A stretch of DNA of 64,000 nucleotides from Cristatella mucedo (GCA_009760855.2 WPIO01000057.1:1391501-1455500), one strand, 5' to 3'. Shown: positions 22,738 to 35,229, counted from the stretch's first letter. A program made the numbers and translations. Notes: generated by a model not told the origin, from the sequence alone.

Positions 22738-24032
22738 GATTTGATACTGTTTTGATACTATCGATCACACAGTTTTTCTAGAGCGCCTCTGATCTCGCCT
22801 GGGCATCACTGGCACTGCTCAATGGTTCAGGTCCTATCTCAGTGTGAGACTCCAGAGTGTTGATGTGAATGGACAAAGATCATCCGAGGTAGCTCTGAAA
22901 TATGTGGTACCTTAGGGCTACGAGCTAGGTCCCTGTTATTTTCATGGTTTACACTCTCCCTCTTCTTGATGTGATTGCCAAGAACAATCTAGGCTTTCAC
23001 TTCTATGCGGATGACACTAAGTTGTACCTTTGCTTTGTTCCCTCCCAGCCTTCGAGCACCTCAAATTCTCTCAACTTACTTGCTGCATGTATTGATGGCA
23101 TCCCCACATGGATGGCAGCAAATTTTCTAAAACTAAACGATGATAAAACCAACTTACTAGTTTTGGGCAAACCCAGTGTGATTCAGAAATTGGAAAGGCT
23201 GACTCTCAAAGCTGGCTCTGCTCTATCTCCTGCTGAATCAGCTCGAAATCTAGGCGTCATGTTTCAAAGTGACCTCTCGTTAAAAGCTATTAGCAATCAA
23301 AGTTATCAGCTCCAAAGTAAAATCTGCCTACTTTCAGCTACGTGGCATTGCTAAAATTTGGGCTTGTTTAGATAAGGATACCACGTCTAAGTTGGTCCAT
23401 GCATTCGTGACATCCCGTCTCGACTTCTGCAACTCACTGCTCACTGGCCTACCGGCATGTGCGATCTACCAGCATGTGGAATTAGGCGATTGCAGCTGGT
23501 GCAAAACTCCGCAGCTACGCTTGTCTGTCGTGAGCATCGCAGTTGCCACATCACACCACTTCTCGCCGACCTGCACTCGCTACCAGTCAAGCGTACTACC
23601 CGCTTTTCGGAATCCAACAGTCTGCCAGTACCTCGTACAAACCTCAAATCCTTTGAAGACCGTGCATTTAGTTCCTATGCTCCCAAAGCCTAGAACTCCC
23701 TTCCGACTTGCGTCAGAACGTCCCCTGACTTGTCCACATTTAAAAAGAACTTAAAAACACCTATTTATGATAGCATTTAGTGGGTCCCTGTGATTCGTCC
23801 TTGATGTGCTTATGCGTGCTGACAGTGTGCATGCTGCCACTAACCACACTTGAGTGCTGACCCTGTGCATGTCACCCCTAACCATATTATTCATTTTGTT
23901 TGTTTTTCAAGCATGATATTACTCACCATTCAATTGCATTTCCCATTGGAGCAAATGTAAAGCGCCTAGAAAGAGATTGAGTTCTCTGAGGGCGCTTTAT
24001 CATGCGCATTGTTATTATTATTAATTAAACCC
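22738..24032 (+). mobile_element. LINE family A, RT core to tail, broken
   Basis: It begins in the RT domain (DTIDH-like, then LGITGTAQWFRSYLS). It then reads [26 protein letters not shown] (the catalytic YADD), AANFLKLNDDKTNLL and ARNLGVMFQSDLS, followed by the C-terminus, 3' UTR and ATT tail. Frameshifts, an internal duplication near 23450-23490 and a deletion near 23590 (loss of the FKVLSLTF to HQAKH block) inactivate it. Confidence 0.92.
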
Positions 24033-24769
24033 TGCAATCGCAGTCATACAAAATCAGAGAATAACAACGCTAGTATCGGGTAATGCATGTAGCAATTAGC
24101 ATTTGGAGAATTCCCTGCAAGCCGTCGTTTTCCACGATCAAGAACTATTAATTGAAACGCAATGATCATGGCTGTGGTAATTTCTTAAAAGGAGAGCACA
24201 CATATTTCGTACATGTCCACGATTACTGAAAATTAAGCTCTAGGACGTTTGACGTATAAACAATGCATAGAAGCAAAATCAGACATTTTACTAGTCGGTT
24301 AAAAAGCAGAGCTAAACTTGCATTTTAGATTTTACTCCGATGAGTGGAGTATTAGTGGAGCCATTGGTTCCACAAAGCACTATCCGGAAGCAGAAATGAA
24401 GCTGTATGAAAGTCACAAGAATGTACCTTAACAAGCTTCAGGCATGTATCTTAATCTACCGAGGTTTGATAAGTTGGGATGAAGTCGCATGCAAATCAGA
24501 TGAATACATTTGTTGTTTGCAGGTACATGCTTCCGGTTAAATCGAGGCTAGACGTGGCTTGCAATACCATTTTTATTTTACGAGGAAGTCGTCACAACTC
24601 CCGATTCTAGTTCTAACATGTTAGTCTTTCGAAAGGCACCCTTAAACTGTTAGAAATATTGTTTAAGTTTTATTGACATTCCCATAAAATCCAATAACCT
24701 TCTTAGCACGTACCAAGGAGGTTTCTTCTTGAAACGCCTAGGTTCAGCCATAGTAAAATCAAATTAACT
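24033..24769. other. Dispersed-repeat DNA, no gene
   Basis: 24125-24250 resembles 27690-27790, and 24688-24748 resembles 19065-19125. The region appears to be older relatives of the duplicated unit to its right. Confidence 0.45.
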
Positions 24770-24944
24770 ATACACATATAAATATAATTTCAAGCTGCAC
24801 TGAACGTACATCCTGCTTTAATTATAAAACAAGCTCAAAATACACAAAAAATCAGAATTTAGGATCAAATTTCTATAGCTAACAATTCTGTATTTGCTTC
24901 ACTTAAGCAATAATGGTTCACTTGTTGAACAATCATAATAATCA

Positions 24945-25845
24945 TAATAATAATGCATAGGATAAAGCACACTCAGGGAACTCAATCTCTTTCTAGGCGC
25001 TTTACATTTGCTGCAAAGAGAAATGCAATTGAATGGTGACTAATATCATGCTTGATAAACAACATGAATAACATGGCTAGGGGTGACGTGCACAGAGTCA
25101 GCATGCAAATGTGGTTAGTGGCAGCATGCAACAATGTCAGCACACATAAGCACATGAAGGACGAATCACAGGGACCCACTAAATGCTGTCCTAGATAGGT
25201 GTGTTTTCAAGGTCCTTTTAAATGTGGTCAGATCAGGGGATGTTCTGACGCAGGTCGGGAGGGAGTTCCAGGCTTTGGGAGCATACAAACTAAATGCACG
25301 GTCTCCAAAGGATTTAAGGTTTGTACGAGGTATTTGCAGACTGTTGAATTCTGAAAAGCGGGTGGTACGATGCTTGGCCTGATGGGGTAGTATATCTGAG
25401 AGATAGGTTGGAGCCATAGAATGAAGGGACCTAAAAGTGAGCGACAAAACCTTGAAGTCAATCCGTTGCTTGACTGGTAGCCAGTGCAGGTCGGCGAGAA
25501 GTGGAGTAATGTGGCAACTGCGATGCTCACGACAGACAAGCCTAGCTGTGGAGTTTTGCACCATCTGCAATCGCCTGATCGCACATGCTGGTAGGCCAGT
25601 AAGCAGTGAGTTGCAGAAGTCGAGACGGGATGTCACGAATGCATGGACCACTTTGGACGTGGTATCCTTATCTAAACAAGCCCCAATTTTATGAAGCTGA
25701 AAATAGGTAGATTTGACCTTGGAGCTAACATGGTCGTCTAACGAGAGGTCGCTTTGGAATATGACACCTAGATTTCGAGCTGATTCGACAGGAGATATGC
25801 TGGCAGAGCTAATTTGAGAGTCAACCGTTCCAATCTCTAATATCC
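24945..25845 (-). mobile_element. LINE family A, inserted in duplication copy 1
   Basis: On the minus strand, 25166-25885 is an open frame of 239 codons whose family A part reads SARNLGVIFQSDLSLDDHV, KVVHAFVTSRLDFCNS, LLTGLPACAIRR, the full C-terminal block and FRTAFSGSL-type end. The 3' UTR and (ATT)n tail follow. It is absent from duplication copy 2, so it inserted after the duplication. The 5' end is truncated in the RT thumb region. Confidence 0.93.
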
Positions 25846-26044
25846 ATAGGCACGTAATTTCTGACGTGATGCGGTGAAATAACAATCAGAATAACTTTAA
25901 ACAGGTCTTCTCAGCATCGTTTCCGTATATGATGTTCACAAGAACTTCGGTTTTCGGAAGAATTCTGCCACGAAAACGGATGCACGTGAGAGCGATCTAT
26001 GTCGGGATGCGAGAATGTCGTCATTTATCGACGGCAATCGACAG

Positions 26045-27460
26045 CACTAGAATGGGCCAAAACTGAAAGCTACAGAATCTGTAGCAAAATGCCCTGAATT
26101 CGTCTCTAAATTCTCCAATTGTGTATGCATATTCCAAAGCACGGTGTTTAAGAAAGTGCAACAATGTCCTTTTAACTAATTGCGCTCATAGAACCCCAGG
26201 CAAGGAATTGCCAGCAAGGCCAACGGCTCGGCTTGAAGCAGCAATGCACTACAATCCGTGAAAACATCGACCACAAACTAGCTGAGCAAAGCTCCAATCG
26301 TCATTGCATTTAACATTTCATCGTCTTAAAAGTAAAAGCGTAGAAATTTTAAGCTGCTTTGCACCTTAATTGCCAATAAAGTATGGCTACCAACAGCAAC
26401 GGCCAATACCACAATTCTTAAGTAAATCGATGAGAAATCGGCTGCAGGAAGCTCCAATTCTTATTCCACGTAACAACTCACTGGGTCGTCCAAAAACCTG
26501 CTTTCAACTCACTCTGTGCATTCAACCTCGGGCGATGCAGAGCGATCAATGATGTCAATGGCCCCGAGAAAATACGTCAATTCATTATGATACGTTGCCA
26601 ATTACGAGAAAGTGACTGGGCCAAGATCAAATTTGCTTTATGTATCACACGGCACTGCACTGTGTTTACAGTGCAGTGGCACCTTTTCAATCAATAGAGC
26701 ACGTACGATTAGGAGCAATTAATGGCAATCAACAGCAACGGCCGGGCCATTACCCCAAACCGCGGCCAATCGACGAGACATTGCCAGGGTGAAGCTCCAA
26801 TTGTAACTGCACATAATGTTTCACTGCGTCCAAAGTGAGATCATGTTATTTTCAAGTTGCTTTGCTCCTTAACTGTCAGCAATGCACAGCAATCCGCAGA
26901 AATAGTCAGGCCAGTACTGGTATTGGAGAAAATCGACAAAACTGACTTCGCAAAACTGCAACTCTCCATGAAACGTCTGATTGTGTGCACATAGTTTGCA
27001 CCCATTGTGCACGTCCTGATGGCAATGCATAACAATACAAGATAATGACCCGGGAAAATAAGTCAAACCATAACGGTCGGTTAGAAATAGACCGACAGTT
27101 GTTTGGAGAAGCCCCAACTTTTCTTTCATGTTGTGGCACACCTTATTAAAAAAGTGCAGCAGAATCCTTTTGTACAATCGCGAACGTGGAATTGAAAGAA
27201 ATGCATTGCAATCTACAGCAATGGCACGGCTTCGACTGCAATCTGTTTCAGTTTGACTAGAAATTGGCTGTTCGAATCACCAATCACCATGCCACACGAT
27301 GTTCAGGTACTTTCAACTCATCGTTTGCGTTCAATCTCGGGCATTGAATGGTGATCATAGGCAATGGGCCGGGAAAATACAGCAACCCATAACAAATCGT
27401 CACAGGTAGATGAAAAGTTGCTGGGCGATTCTCCCACTTTGATTTATCTTTTGTGTTATA
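26045..27460 (+). repeat. Degenerate ~160-bp tandem array inside duplication copy 1
   Basis: Motifs GAAGCTCCAATT, GCAATGGCC, CGGGAAAAT and AATCGAC recur in the same order. GCTCCAA-type sites lie near 26310, 26450, 26791, 26958 and 27112. The spacings are irregular (140-170 bp, with a gap of about two units). The same array occurs at 30056-31460. Confidence 0.6.
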
Positions 27461-28530
27461 CTCTATCTCGAGATCTCCCAGGAAATGCTTTTGTTTATGC
27501 TAGCTCTCTGTTGTTGCATTGCAGATCAACGGAAATGGCTCCTGCCAATAAAGATATCTCCTGTAATCTGCCGAACATCGATCACAAACAAGCTCTTAGA
27601 ACCCAAAGTTATACGTGGCACTCTTTTAAAGTGCCCTCCTTCAATGGCTGCAAAACGTCACTGAAAGCTTCATTTTTACGAACAATGACTAATAATTGAA
27701 ACGCAGCAGCCACGACTGTGGTGATCTTTTGAAAGGAGAGTACCAAAACTTCGTGTCAATGACTACTGAAAATAAGGCTCCAGGAAGTCTGATGATGCAT
27801 TACTTGACATTTGCTAGGATCTATCGGTACGATCGATAGTAGTAGTAGTATGCCAGTCGACAGACAGTCGGTACTGACGTTTTATATGCGTTAAAATTTT
27901 TTCTTCTTCAGAACAATTTGTTTTTCAAATCCACCAAAAAACAAATATTTTAATCAAACGGAGAAAACCTTTGCAGAATTTCGAGTCTTAAATTTTGCTA
28001 AAACAACTCCCCTCTCCCTGTAAACAAGTGCAAGAGTACCTACACGAATTTAACATGCTATGTCACTATTGGCCTTAATAACGCTTCAACGTAAATGAAG
28101 TGACTTTTCATATTTCAGAAAAGCCTGGCAAAAAATCCAAAGGTGATTAAGCAGCAATGAGCACACGGTTGAACTATCTCGTGACGAACCTTCTTCCTGA
28201 AGTTCAACAATACCGGCAACCTTGCCGGTGCATGCCACATCAGTTTTATCGTTGGATTTGAGTTAGAAAAGCAGTATTGATTTAATTAAGGATCTTGGGA
28301 AGTTTGTGAATGTCACACGACTGTCTCCACGACACTGGGTTATCTGAGCTGCCAACTGGTCTACATGATCTTGCAAAGGTGGAAAAGCTCGATATCGATA
28401 CAATTGAGAAACCTTGCACCATAAATATTTTAGTTGCAACCTTAAAAATAGCTCAATGCTTACAGATGTAGCCTTCCTCAACTACCTGAATGTCGGGAAC
28501 GCCAGCCTTTGGTGGAGGAGCTCATTATCA

Positions 28531-28763
28531 GGTAAGCCTACTGCTTTTCACGACCTCGATCCCGAGGTCGTTGGTTCGAATCATGCGGTGGGTGATCCTG
28601 TAAAGCCACTGCAAGTGGTGGTGATAGCCATTATAATAATAAATATACACTTGATAAAGCACACTCACAGAACTAAAATCTCTTTCTAGGTGCTTTACAT
28701 TTGCTGCAAAGGAAGCCATCAAGGCTCTACTGTAGCTATGCAGAAGAGGCTGTTAAATCAGCT
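28531..28763 (+). mobile_element. SINE1 interrupted by a LINE tail
   Basis: The head from GGTAAGCCTACTGC, palindrome, B box (GGTTCGAATCA) and body run to 28631. The SINE tail resumes at 28714 and ends near 28763. The 5' start is slightly truncated (no A box). Confidence 0.88.
28632..28713 (-). mobile_element. Solo 3' tail of LINE family A inside SINE1
   Basis: An insertion of only 82 bp: the family A stem-loop module plus a TAA-type tail. It is flanked by the direct repeat AGCCAT (28626-28631 and 28714-28719), a target-site duplication. Its 5' end (after GCTGCAAAGG) is the same as that of the solo tail at 45941-46028. Confidence 0.9.
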
Positions 28764-28844
28764 AAAATTTATTAGCGGTAGAAATGAGAGCCAACATTTT
28801 CCTAGAATGAAGCAGCAAATCTTGGAAGACATGACCACATTTTA

Positions 28845-29470
28845 TAACGATGATAACAATGCATTTGTATAGAGCCCCCAGAGAACTCCATCTCTTTCTA
28901 GGTACTTGGCACATGCTGTAAAAAAAGCATGATTGATTACTTTGTGGTAGCACCTACCATGTCAACAAAAATAACATGGTTAGAAGTCACATGCACGGGA
29001 TAAACATGCATATACGGTGTCCACATGCATAGGCCCACAAAAGAAGAATCGTGCGGACCCACTAAATGCTGTGAGACAAAGTTGCGCATTTTTAGGTTCT
29101 CTTTAAATATCGTCTAGTCTGGGGATATCGAGACGTAAGCTATTTCCTGGCTTTAGAAGTCTACAAACGAAAGGCATGGTCTCTACAGGATTTGAGGCTC
29201 CTACGAGGTATAGATATACCAGTTGTTGATATGGAAAGGCTGGAGGCACGATGCTTAATCTCGTGAGGGGGGCTGGGCAGAAGTATTTATGATAGGTAGC
29301 CGATGACAGGAAGGTTGTTTGATTCGGATTGTACCAAGGGACAAAAAGAACAGTGCTAAATAAAGCCTAGCACTGTGTGCACAGAGGAAATTTGTTCGAG
29401 ATAGAGAGTTAGTGAGCATTTGACCTGATGTGGGTTACTTTAATTTGCATAACTGCTTGTAGTAATTAGG
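28845..29470 (-). mobile_element. LINE family A, diverged 3' part
   Basis: TAA-poor tail, reversed stem-loop, 3' UTR and degraded C-terminal coding on the minus strand. No intact frame. Confidence 0.8.
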
Positions 29471-30055
29471 CTCCAGAATTCTCATAGTTGCTACAATTTG
29501 GAATTAGGATTTTAGCCTATTATTGGCTTGGAGGGTTGTGAAACGATGGCTGGTAAGATCCATATTAATCTCTCTCTCTATATAAGCTATATATATTTAT
29601 ATATATACCTAAACTGCACTGAACGCGTATCGTGCTTCAATTATAAAACAAGCCAAAAATAAACGAAAAGTCAGAATTTACTATCCACATTTTATAACTT
29701 ACTATACTGTAAGTGCTTCATTTAGACAATTACGGTTCACTTGTTGAACAATCGTTGTCTTCAATTAAGGAACACATTATTGTCAGTAAAAATGCTATTA
29801 ATTCTTAATACAAAAACGGGCTTTTCAAAGTTGTCAATGTTACTGTGGCTTTGTGATGGTATATCGATTTAATAAGGATGATTACGCAATTATAAATTTT
29901 AAGCCATGAAACAATTGAGCTGATTAGGGTATGAGGGGTACGCTTTAAGCTCTGACAATAATTTCCTGCTGCTCGAATCTTTTGATTACTGTGTAATCAC
30001 ACTATTTCACTCTAATTACCTCGACCATTACAAAGCTATGCTTAGCAATCGACTG

Positions 30056-31460
30056 CAATGGCCTGGGCCAAAACTGCAACCTACAGCAATCTGTTGCAAA
30101 ATGCCCTGAATTCGTCTCTAAATTCTCCAATTGTGTATGCATATTCCAAAGCACGGGGTTTAAGAAAGTGCACCAATGTCCTTTTAACTAATTGCGCTCA
30201 TAGAACCCCAGGCAAGGAATTGCCAGCAAGGCCAACGGCTCGGCTTGAAGCAGCAATGCACTACAATCCGTGAAAACATCGACCACAAACTAGCTGAGCA
30301 AAGCTCCAATCGTCATTGCATTTAACATTTCATCGTCTTAAAAAAGTAAAAGCGTAGAAATTTTAAGCTGCTTTGCACCTTAATTGCCAATAAAGTATGG
30401 CTACCAACAGCAACGGCCAATACCACAAATCTTAAGTAAATCGATGAGAAATCGGCTGCAGGAAGCTCCAATTCTTATTCCACGTAACAACTCACTGGGT
30501 CATCCACAAACCTACTTTCAACTCACTCCGTGCTTTCAATCTCGGCGATGCAGAGCGATCGATGTCAATGGCCCCGAGAAAATACGTCAATTCATTATGA
30601 TACGTTGCCAATCACGGGAAAGTGACTGGGTAAGGATCAAATTTGTTTTATGTACTCATAGGGCACTGCACTGTGTTTAAAGTGCAGTGGCATCCTTTAT
30701 ATCAATAGAGCATGCACAATTGGGAGTAATGAAAGGCAATCCGCAGCAATGGCCCAGGCCATTACTCCAAACCGCGGCCAATCGACAAGACATTGCCAGG
30801 GTGAAGCTCCAATTGTAATTGCACATAATGTTTCACTGCGTCCAAAGTGAGACCATGTTATTTTCAAGTTGCTTTGCTCCTTAACTGTTAGCAAATCACT
30901 GCAATCTGCAGAAATAGTCAGGCCAGTACTGCAATTAAAAAAAAATCGACAAGACTGACTTCGCAAAACTGCAACTCTCCATGAAACGTCTGATTGTGTG
31001 CACATAGTTTGCACCCATTGTGCACGTCCTGATGGCAATGCATAGCAATCAAAGGTAACGGTCCGGGAAAATATGCCAAACCATAACGGTCGGTTAGAAA
31101 TAGACCGACAGTTGTTTGGACAAGCCCCAACATTTCTTTCATGTTGTGGCACACTTTATTAAAATAGTGCAGAATCCTTTTGTACAATCGCGAACGTGGA
31201 ATTGAAAGAAATGCATTGCAATCTACAGCAATGGCACGGCTTCGACTGCAATCTGTTTCAGTTTGATTAGAAATTGGCTGTTCGAATCACCAATCACCAT
31301 GCCACACGATGTTCAGGTACTTTCAACTCATCGTTCGCATTCAATCTCGGGCATTGAATGGTAACCATAGGCATTGGGCTGGGAAAATACAGCAACACAC
31401 AACAAATCGTCACAGGTAGATGAAAAGTTGCTGGGCGATTCTCCAACTGTGATATCTCTT
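30056..31460 (+). repeat. Degenerate ~160-bp tandem array inside duplication copy 2
   Basis: The same units in the same order as 26045-27460. This shows that the array existed and had already diverged internally before the large duplication. Confidence 0.6.
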
Positions 31461-32535
31461 TTGTGTTATACTCTATTTCGAGAGCTCCCAGGAAATGCTT
31501 TTGCTTATGCTAGCTCTCTGTTGTTGCATTGCAGATCAACGGAAATGGCTCTTGCCAATAAAGAAATCTCCTGTAATCTGCCGAAAATCGACCACAAACA
31601 AGCTCTTAGAACCTAAAGTTATACGTCGCACTCTTTTTAAAGTGCCCTCCTTCTATGGCCGCAAAACGTCATTGAAAGCTTTATTTTTACGAACAAGGAC
31701 TAATAATTGAAACACAGTAACCACGACTGTGGTAATATTTTGAAAGGAGAGTACCAATACTTAGTGTGAATGACTACTATAAATAAAGCTCCAGGACGTC
31801 TGATGACAGATGACTTGACCTTTACTAGGATCTATCGGTTCGATCGATAGTAGTAGTAGTATGCCAGTCGACAGACAGTCGGTACTGATCTTTTATATGC
31901 ATTTTAAAAGCGAATTTTCAAGAAAATTTGTCTTTCAAATCTACAGAAAAAAAAAGTATTTAAGTCAAATGGAGAAAACATTTGCAGAATTTCGAGTCTT
32001 AAATTTTGTTAAAGCAACTCCCCTCTCCCGGTAAACAAGTGCAGCAGTACTTAAACGAATATAACATGCTGTGAATATCGCCCTTAATTATGCTTCAATG
32101 TAAATGACCTTACTTTTGTATGTTTCAGAAAAGCCTAACAAAACACCCAAAGGTGATTAAACAGCAATGAGCACACGGTTGAACTATCTCGTGACGAACC
32201 TTCTTCCTGAAGTTCAAGAATACCGGCAACCTTGCAGGTGCACGCCACATCAGTTTCATCGTTAGATTGCAGTTGGAAAAGCAGTATTGATTTAACTGAG
32301 GATCTTGGAAAGTTTGTGAATGTCACACGACTGTCTCCACGACACTGGGTTATCTGAGCTGCCAACTGGCCTAAATGATCTTGCAAAGGTAGAAAAGCTC
32401 GATACCGATAAAAACGAGAAACGTTGCACGACCAATTTTCCAGTTGCCACCTTAAAAAAAGCTCGGTGCTTACAGATGCAGCCTGTCTCAACTACCTGAA
32501 TGTCGGGAACGCCTGCCCTTGGTGGAGGAGCTCAT

Positions 32536-33893
32536 TATAAGGTAAGCCTACTGCTTTTCACGACCTCGATCCCGAGGCCGTTGGTTTGAATCATGTGCTG
32601 GGTGATCCTTTAATGCGGTGGGTTATCCTGTAATGCTACCTCTGGGAAATGTGATTAAGGCCCATGGAATACGATATCACTTTTATGCTGACGATACTCA
32701 GCTGTATTTGTCATTCAAACCGTCGGAATCTGCCGCAGCAACTGAGAAACTGAATGCTTGCCTTGCCGACATTTGATCCTGGATGTCGGAAAACTTCTTG
32801 AAACTAAATTACGATAAAACCGAACTGCTGCTCACAGGACACCCTAAGTGTGTGGCCGGATTAAAAGGCTTCCCTCTTCTAATAGGCGATGTAGTCGTGC
32901 GACCAGCACCTCGTTCTCGAAATTTAGGTGTCGTTTCCGACAGCTGCCTAAATTTTAGAAGCTTCATTCACAAGAGTGCTTCTACGGTTAGCCATCACGT
33001 CAGATCCCTATTCAAGATTAGGAGCTGTCATCCACAGTGGCTTGCAAAAAAATTAACTAGCTCCTTATTTCTGTGTCGGCTTGATTATTGTAATTAACTT
33101 TTGGCTGGGCTTCCAAAGAAAGCAATTAGGCCACTGAAGCTGACTATGAATATGGCTGCAAGGATAGTCTTCAAGTCCCTGAGGTTTGACCACGTGTCTA
33201 CCTTTCTAAAAGAGCTATGATGGATGCCGGTTGAGCGACGGATACAGAGCAAAGTTCTTACGCTGACCCACAAGGCCTGCCACAGCTTGGGTCATTTTTA
33301 CCTAGCTGAACTGCTGCGCCAGTTTCAGCCTGTTCGCACCCTCTGGTCCTGTGTGGACAATAAATTAGCTGTTCCATTCCTCAGCTTAAAGACCCTTCGT
33401 GACAGAAGCTTCAGCTCTGCAGGTCCTAGACTGCGGAACTGGCTTCCGCAATTGTTAAGCAACGACAACTACTGTCCTGCTGCCGACTATCGGTCATCCT
33501 TTTCAGGAGTCCTGAGCTGGTACATCCGTGCTACCCAATACCTTAACTGTTCTCCTGACTCTGATATGCTTCCCACTTTCTCTTTGTTGCGTGAGACGAA
33601 GTCTGTTGGCTACAAAATGCGTACCGAAAGCCACTTAGGCTGTGAGTTCGCTATACAAAACTCTCCTGCATAACACCCACATAGCCTTTATGACTTTGTG
33701 GAGTTACAGACGGAGATACATACATACATACATACGGACACTGGAAGCCGTGGGGATAGACATAACAATAATAACAATACACTTGATAAAGCGCATTCAG
33801 AGAACTGAAATCTCTCTCTAGGTGCTTTACACGTGCTGCAAAGGAAGCCTTCAAGGCTCTACTGTGGCTTTGCAAAAAAGGCTGTTAAATCAC
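32536..33893 (+). mobile_element. SINE1 of duplication copy 2, split by a LINE
   Basis: The SINE head and B box (GGTTTGAATCA, mutated) occupy 32536-32636. The remaining body, the inherited LINE-A solo tail (about 33765-33845) and the SINE end (to about 33893) lie beyond the family B insertion. Confidence 0.82.
32637..33736 (+). mobile_element. LINE family B, best copy (RT to tail)
   Basis: Reads [20 protein letters not shown] (catalytic YADD), MSENFLKLNYDKTELLLTGH, RSRNLGVVSDSCLNF, then WLAKKLTSSLFLCRLDYCN. Next come the C-terminal block LAELLRQFQPVRTL, CVDNKLAVPF, FSSAGPRLRNWLPQ, CSPDSDMLPTFSLLRETKS and the stop, followed by a (TACA)n tail. In-frame stops near 32776 and 33094 and one near 33218 disable it. 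5'-truncated inside RT. Confidence 0.93.
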
Positions 33894-33913
33894 CTAGTAT
33901 TTTTTACAGGTGG

Positions 33914-34170
33914 AAATGAGAAAGTCGGTAACCTGACACCATCAATAATCAAGCTGCAAGCAATAAAAGTGCTCAGTGTTTATAATGTAGCCTGTCTCAA
34001 CTACTTGGCTGCCGGGAATGCCTGCTTTTGGTAGAGCAACTAAATATCTTTGGAAATGAGAGTCGGTAACCTGCCACAGTGAACACTCAAGCAGCAAGCA
34101 TTAGCTCAGCATTTACTGATGTAGCCTGCCTTAACTACCCGATTGATGGGAACGCCTGCCCTTGGTGAGC
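33914..34170 (+). repeat. About 120-bp tandem repeat, two units
   Basis: The unit runs from GAAATGAGA..GTCGGTAACCTG through CAAGC.GCAAGCA to TGTAGCCTG..TTAACTAC and GGGAA.GCCTGC..TTGGT. It occurs at about 33914-34030 and 34055-34165. Its second half also occurs just before SINE1 in both duplication copies (28470-28520 and 32480-32530). Confidence 0.75.
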
Positions 34171-34399
34171 TCGACAACAGTAAGGATGCATGTAAATATG
34201 ATGCACTTGCTTTTGGCACGGCCATAGAGCTTCGGATTTACATTTCCGATCACCAAAACCCGCGAAGTTGCCGTTCCAAGTTTGAGTATTATAATCGGCT
34301 CACGTATTGCCAATTTTAGGGCAGTCGCTAAAATCGCGTAAATATGAATTTTCTGGCATTTTATATTGGTTATGTGCACATTGCAATAACAATATTGCC

Positions 34400-34483
34400 T
34401 TTCTTGCTATTGCACTGGGGCCCCAACCGTGACTGTATGCATTTGTATCAGGAATCGACTCCAACCGGCGATCTTGATGCAGG
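34400..34483 (+). pseudogene. Possible remnant of a makorin C3H exon
   Basis: The frame reads NRDCMHLYQESTPTGDLDA and ends at a good donor (GCAG then GTAAGT). It resembles makorin exon 2 (NWCSDLHVQDDSKP), with the zinc-binding His replaced by Tyr. At the DNA level the stretch ending CAGGA.T.GACTCCAA..CCG aligns with small gaps. No clean acceptor and no neighbouring makorin introns are visible, so chance similarity is possible. Confidence 0.25.
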
Positions 34484-34906
34484 TAAGTCACAAAGAGACG
34501 ATCACAAGTTGGTCGATCTTAGTTCTTCCAAACCAAATTAACTAGAGAAGACTTCATGAGAAAAAACTGATTTATTGAAAATTTGTACTTGCTATGAACG
34601 GCTGCAAATAAACAAAAAACCGCATCTGAGCTTTGGTTTAATTAATTAGAAATACGGGAAAGATAGCTCTTTGCGGGCATCTTAACAAATTTTGAATCGA
34701 AAGAAAGGCAACAACCTAGTGGATCTTCTACTGAAAATAATGAGAAAAAGTGGTTGCGAATGCTCGACACTAGTGATTCAAAACAATTATTATTCCAGAT
34801 AATGTACTTGGCAAGCGCTTAAATCGAAAACTTTCTTGTTTGCCAGTGACCAGAACAAAATAAAATGAGCTGTTTCTAGCGATTAAGAGTTTTGGTGATA
34901 TTATTA

Positions 34907-35075
34907 GTGAGCCGTAATGGCTTACTAGGTAAGGCGGTTGCTTTTCACGACCTCGCCCCCGAGGGCGTGGGTTTGAATCCTGTGGTGGGCGATCCTTTAT
35001 CGCCACTGCAAGCGGTGGTGATGGCCGTTAAGGCTCTTCTGTCACTATACAAAAGAGGCTGTGTTTGAATCGTAT
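34907..35075 (+). mobile_element. SINE1, full length
   Basis: A box with one change (GGCTTACTAGG), palindrome, B box GGTTTGAATCC, body and AAGAGGCTG tail. Confidence 0.9.
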
Positions 35076-35229
35076 GAGTTAAATCAGTCATTACAATCGT
35101 GGCCTAGCTAATGTGATGGTATTATTAAGAGAGTATTTTTGAGCTGACATTATTTTTAATTGAGGTATGTTGACAGGTAGTATTGAGAGGGTTTCTCTGG
35201 ATGACAGGACTCAGCTCGTAATAAGAACG

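Larger units (their letters stand above)
24770..28835 (+). repeat. Large direct duplication, copy 1
   Basis: Apart from one LINE insertion this segment aligns end to end with 29612-33975. Long stretches (26060-26480, 26760-27600, 28160-28400) look nearly identical by eye. It carries the 160-bp array, a GATCTATCGG..CGATAG block, a minus-strand frame and a SINE1 with an inserted LINE tail. No identifiable transposon gene is present. Confidence 0.9.
29612..33975 (+). repeat. Large direct duplication, copy 2
   Basis: The counterpart of 24770-28835, in the same orientation and separated from it by about 0.8 kb that holds a LINE. It lacks the family A insertion of copy 1 and has its own family B insertion at 32637-33736. 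Confidence 0.9.

Noticed and set aside
26045-34170. CRISPR-like array
   Set aside because: The repeats are long, degenerate and without regular spacers, and the genome is eukaryotic.
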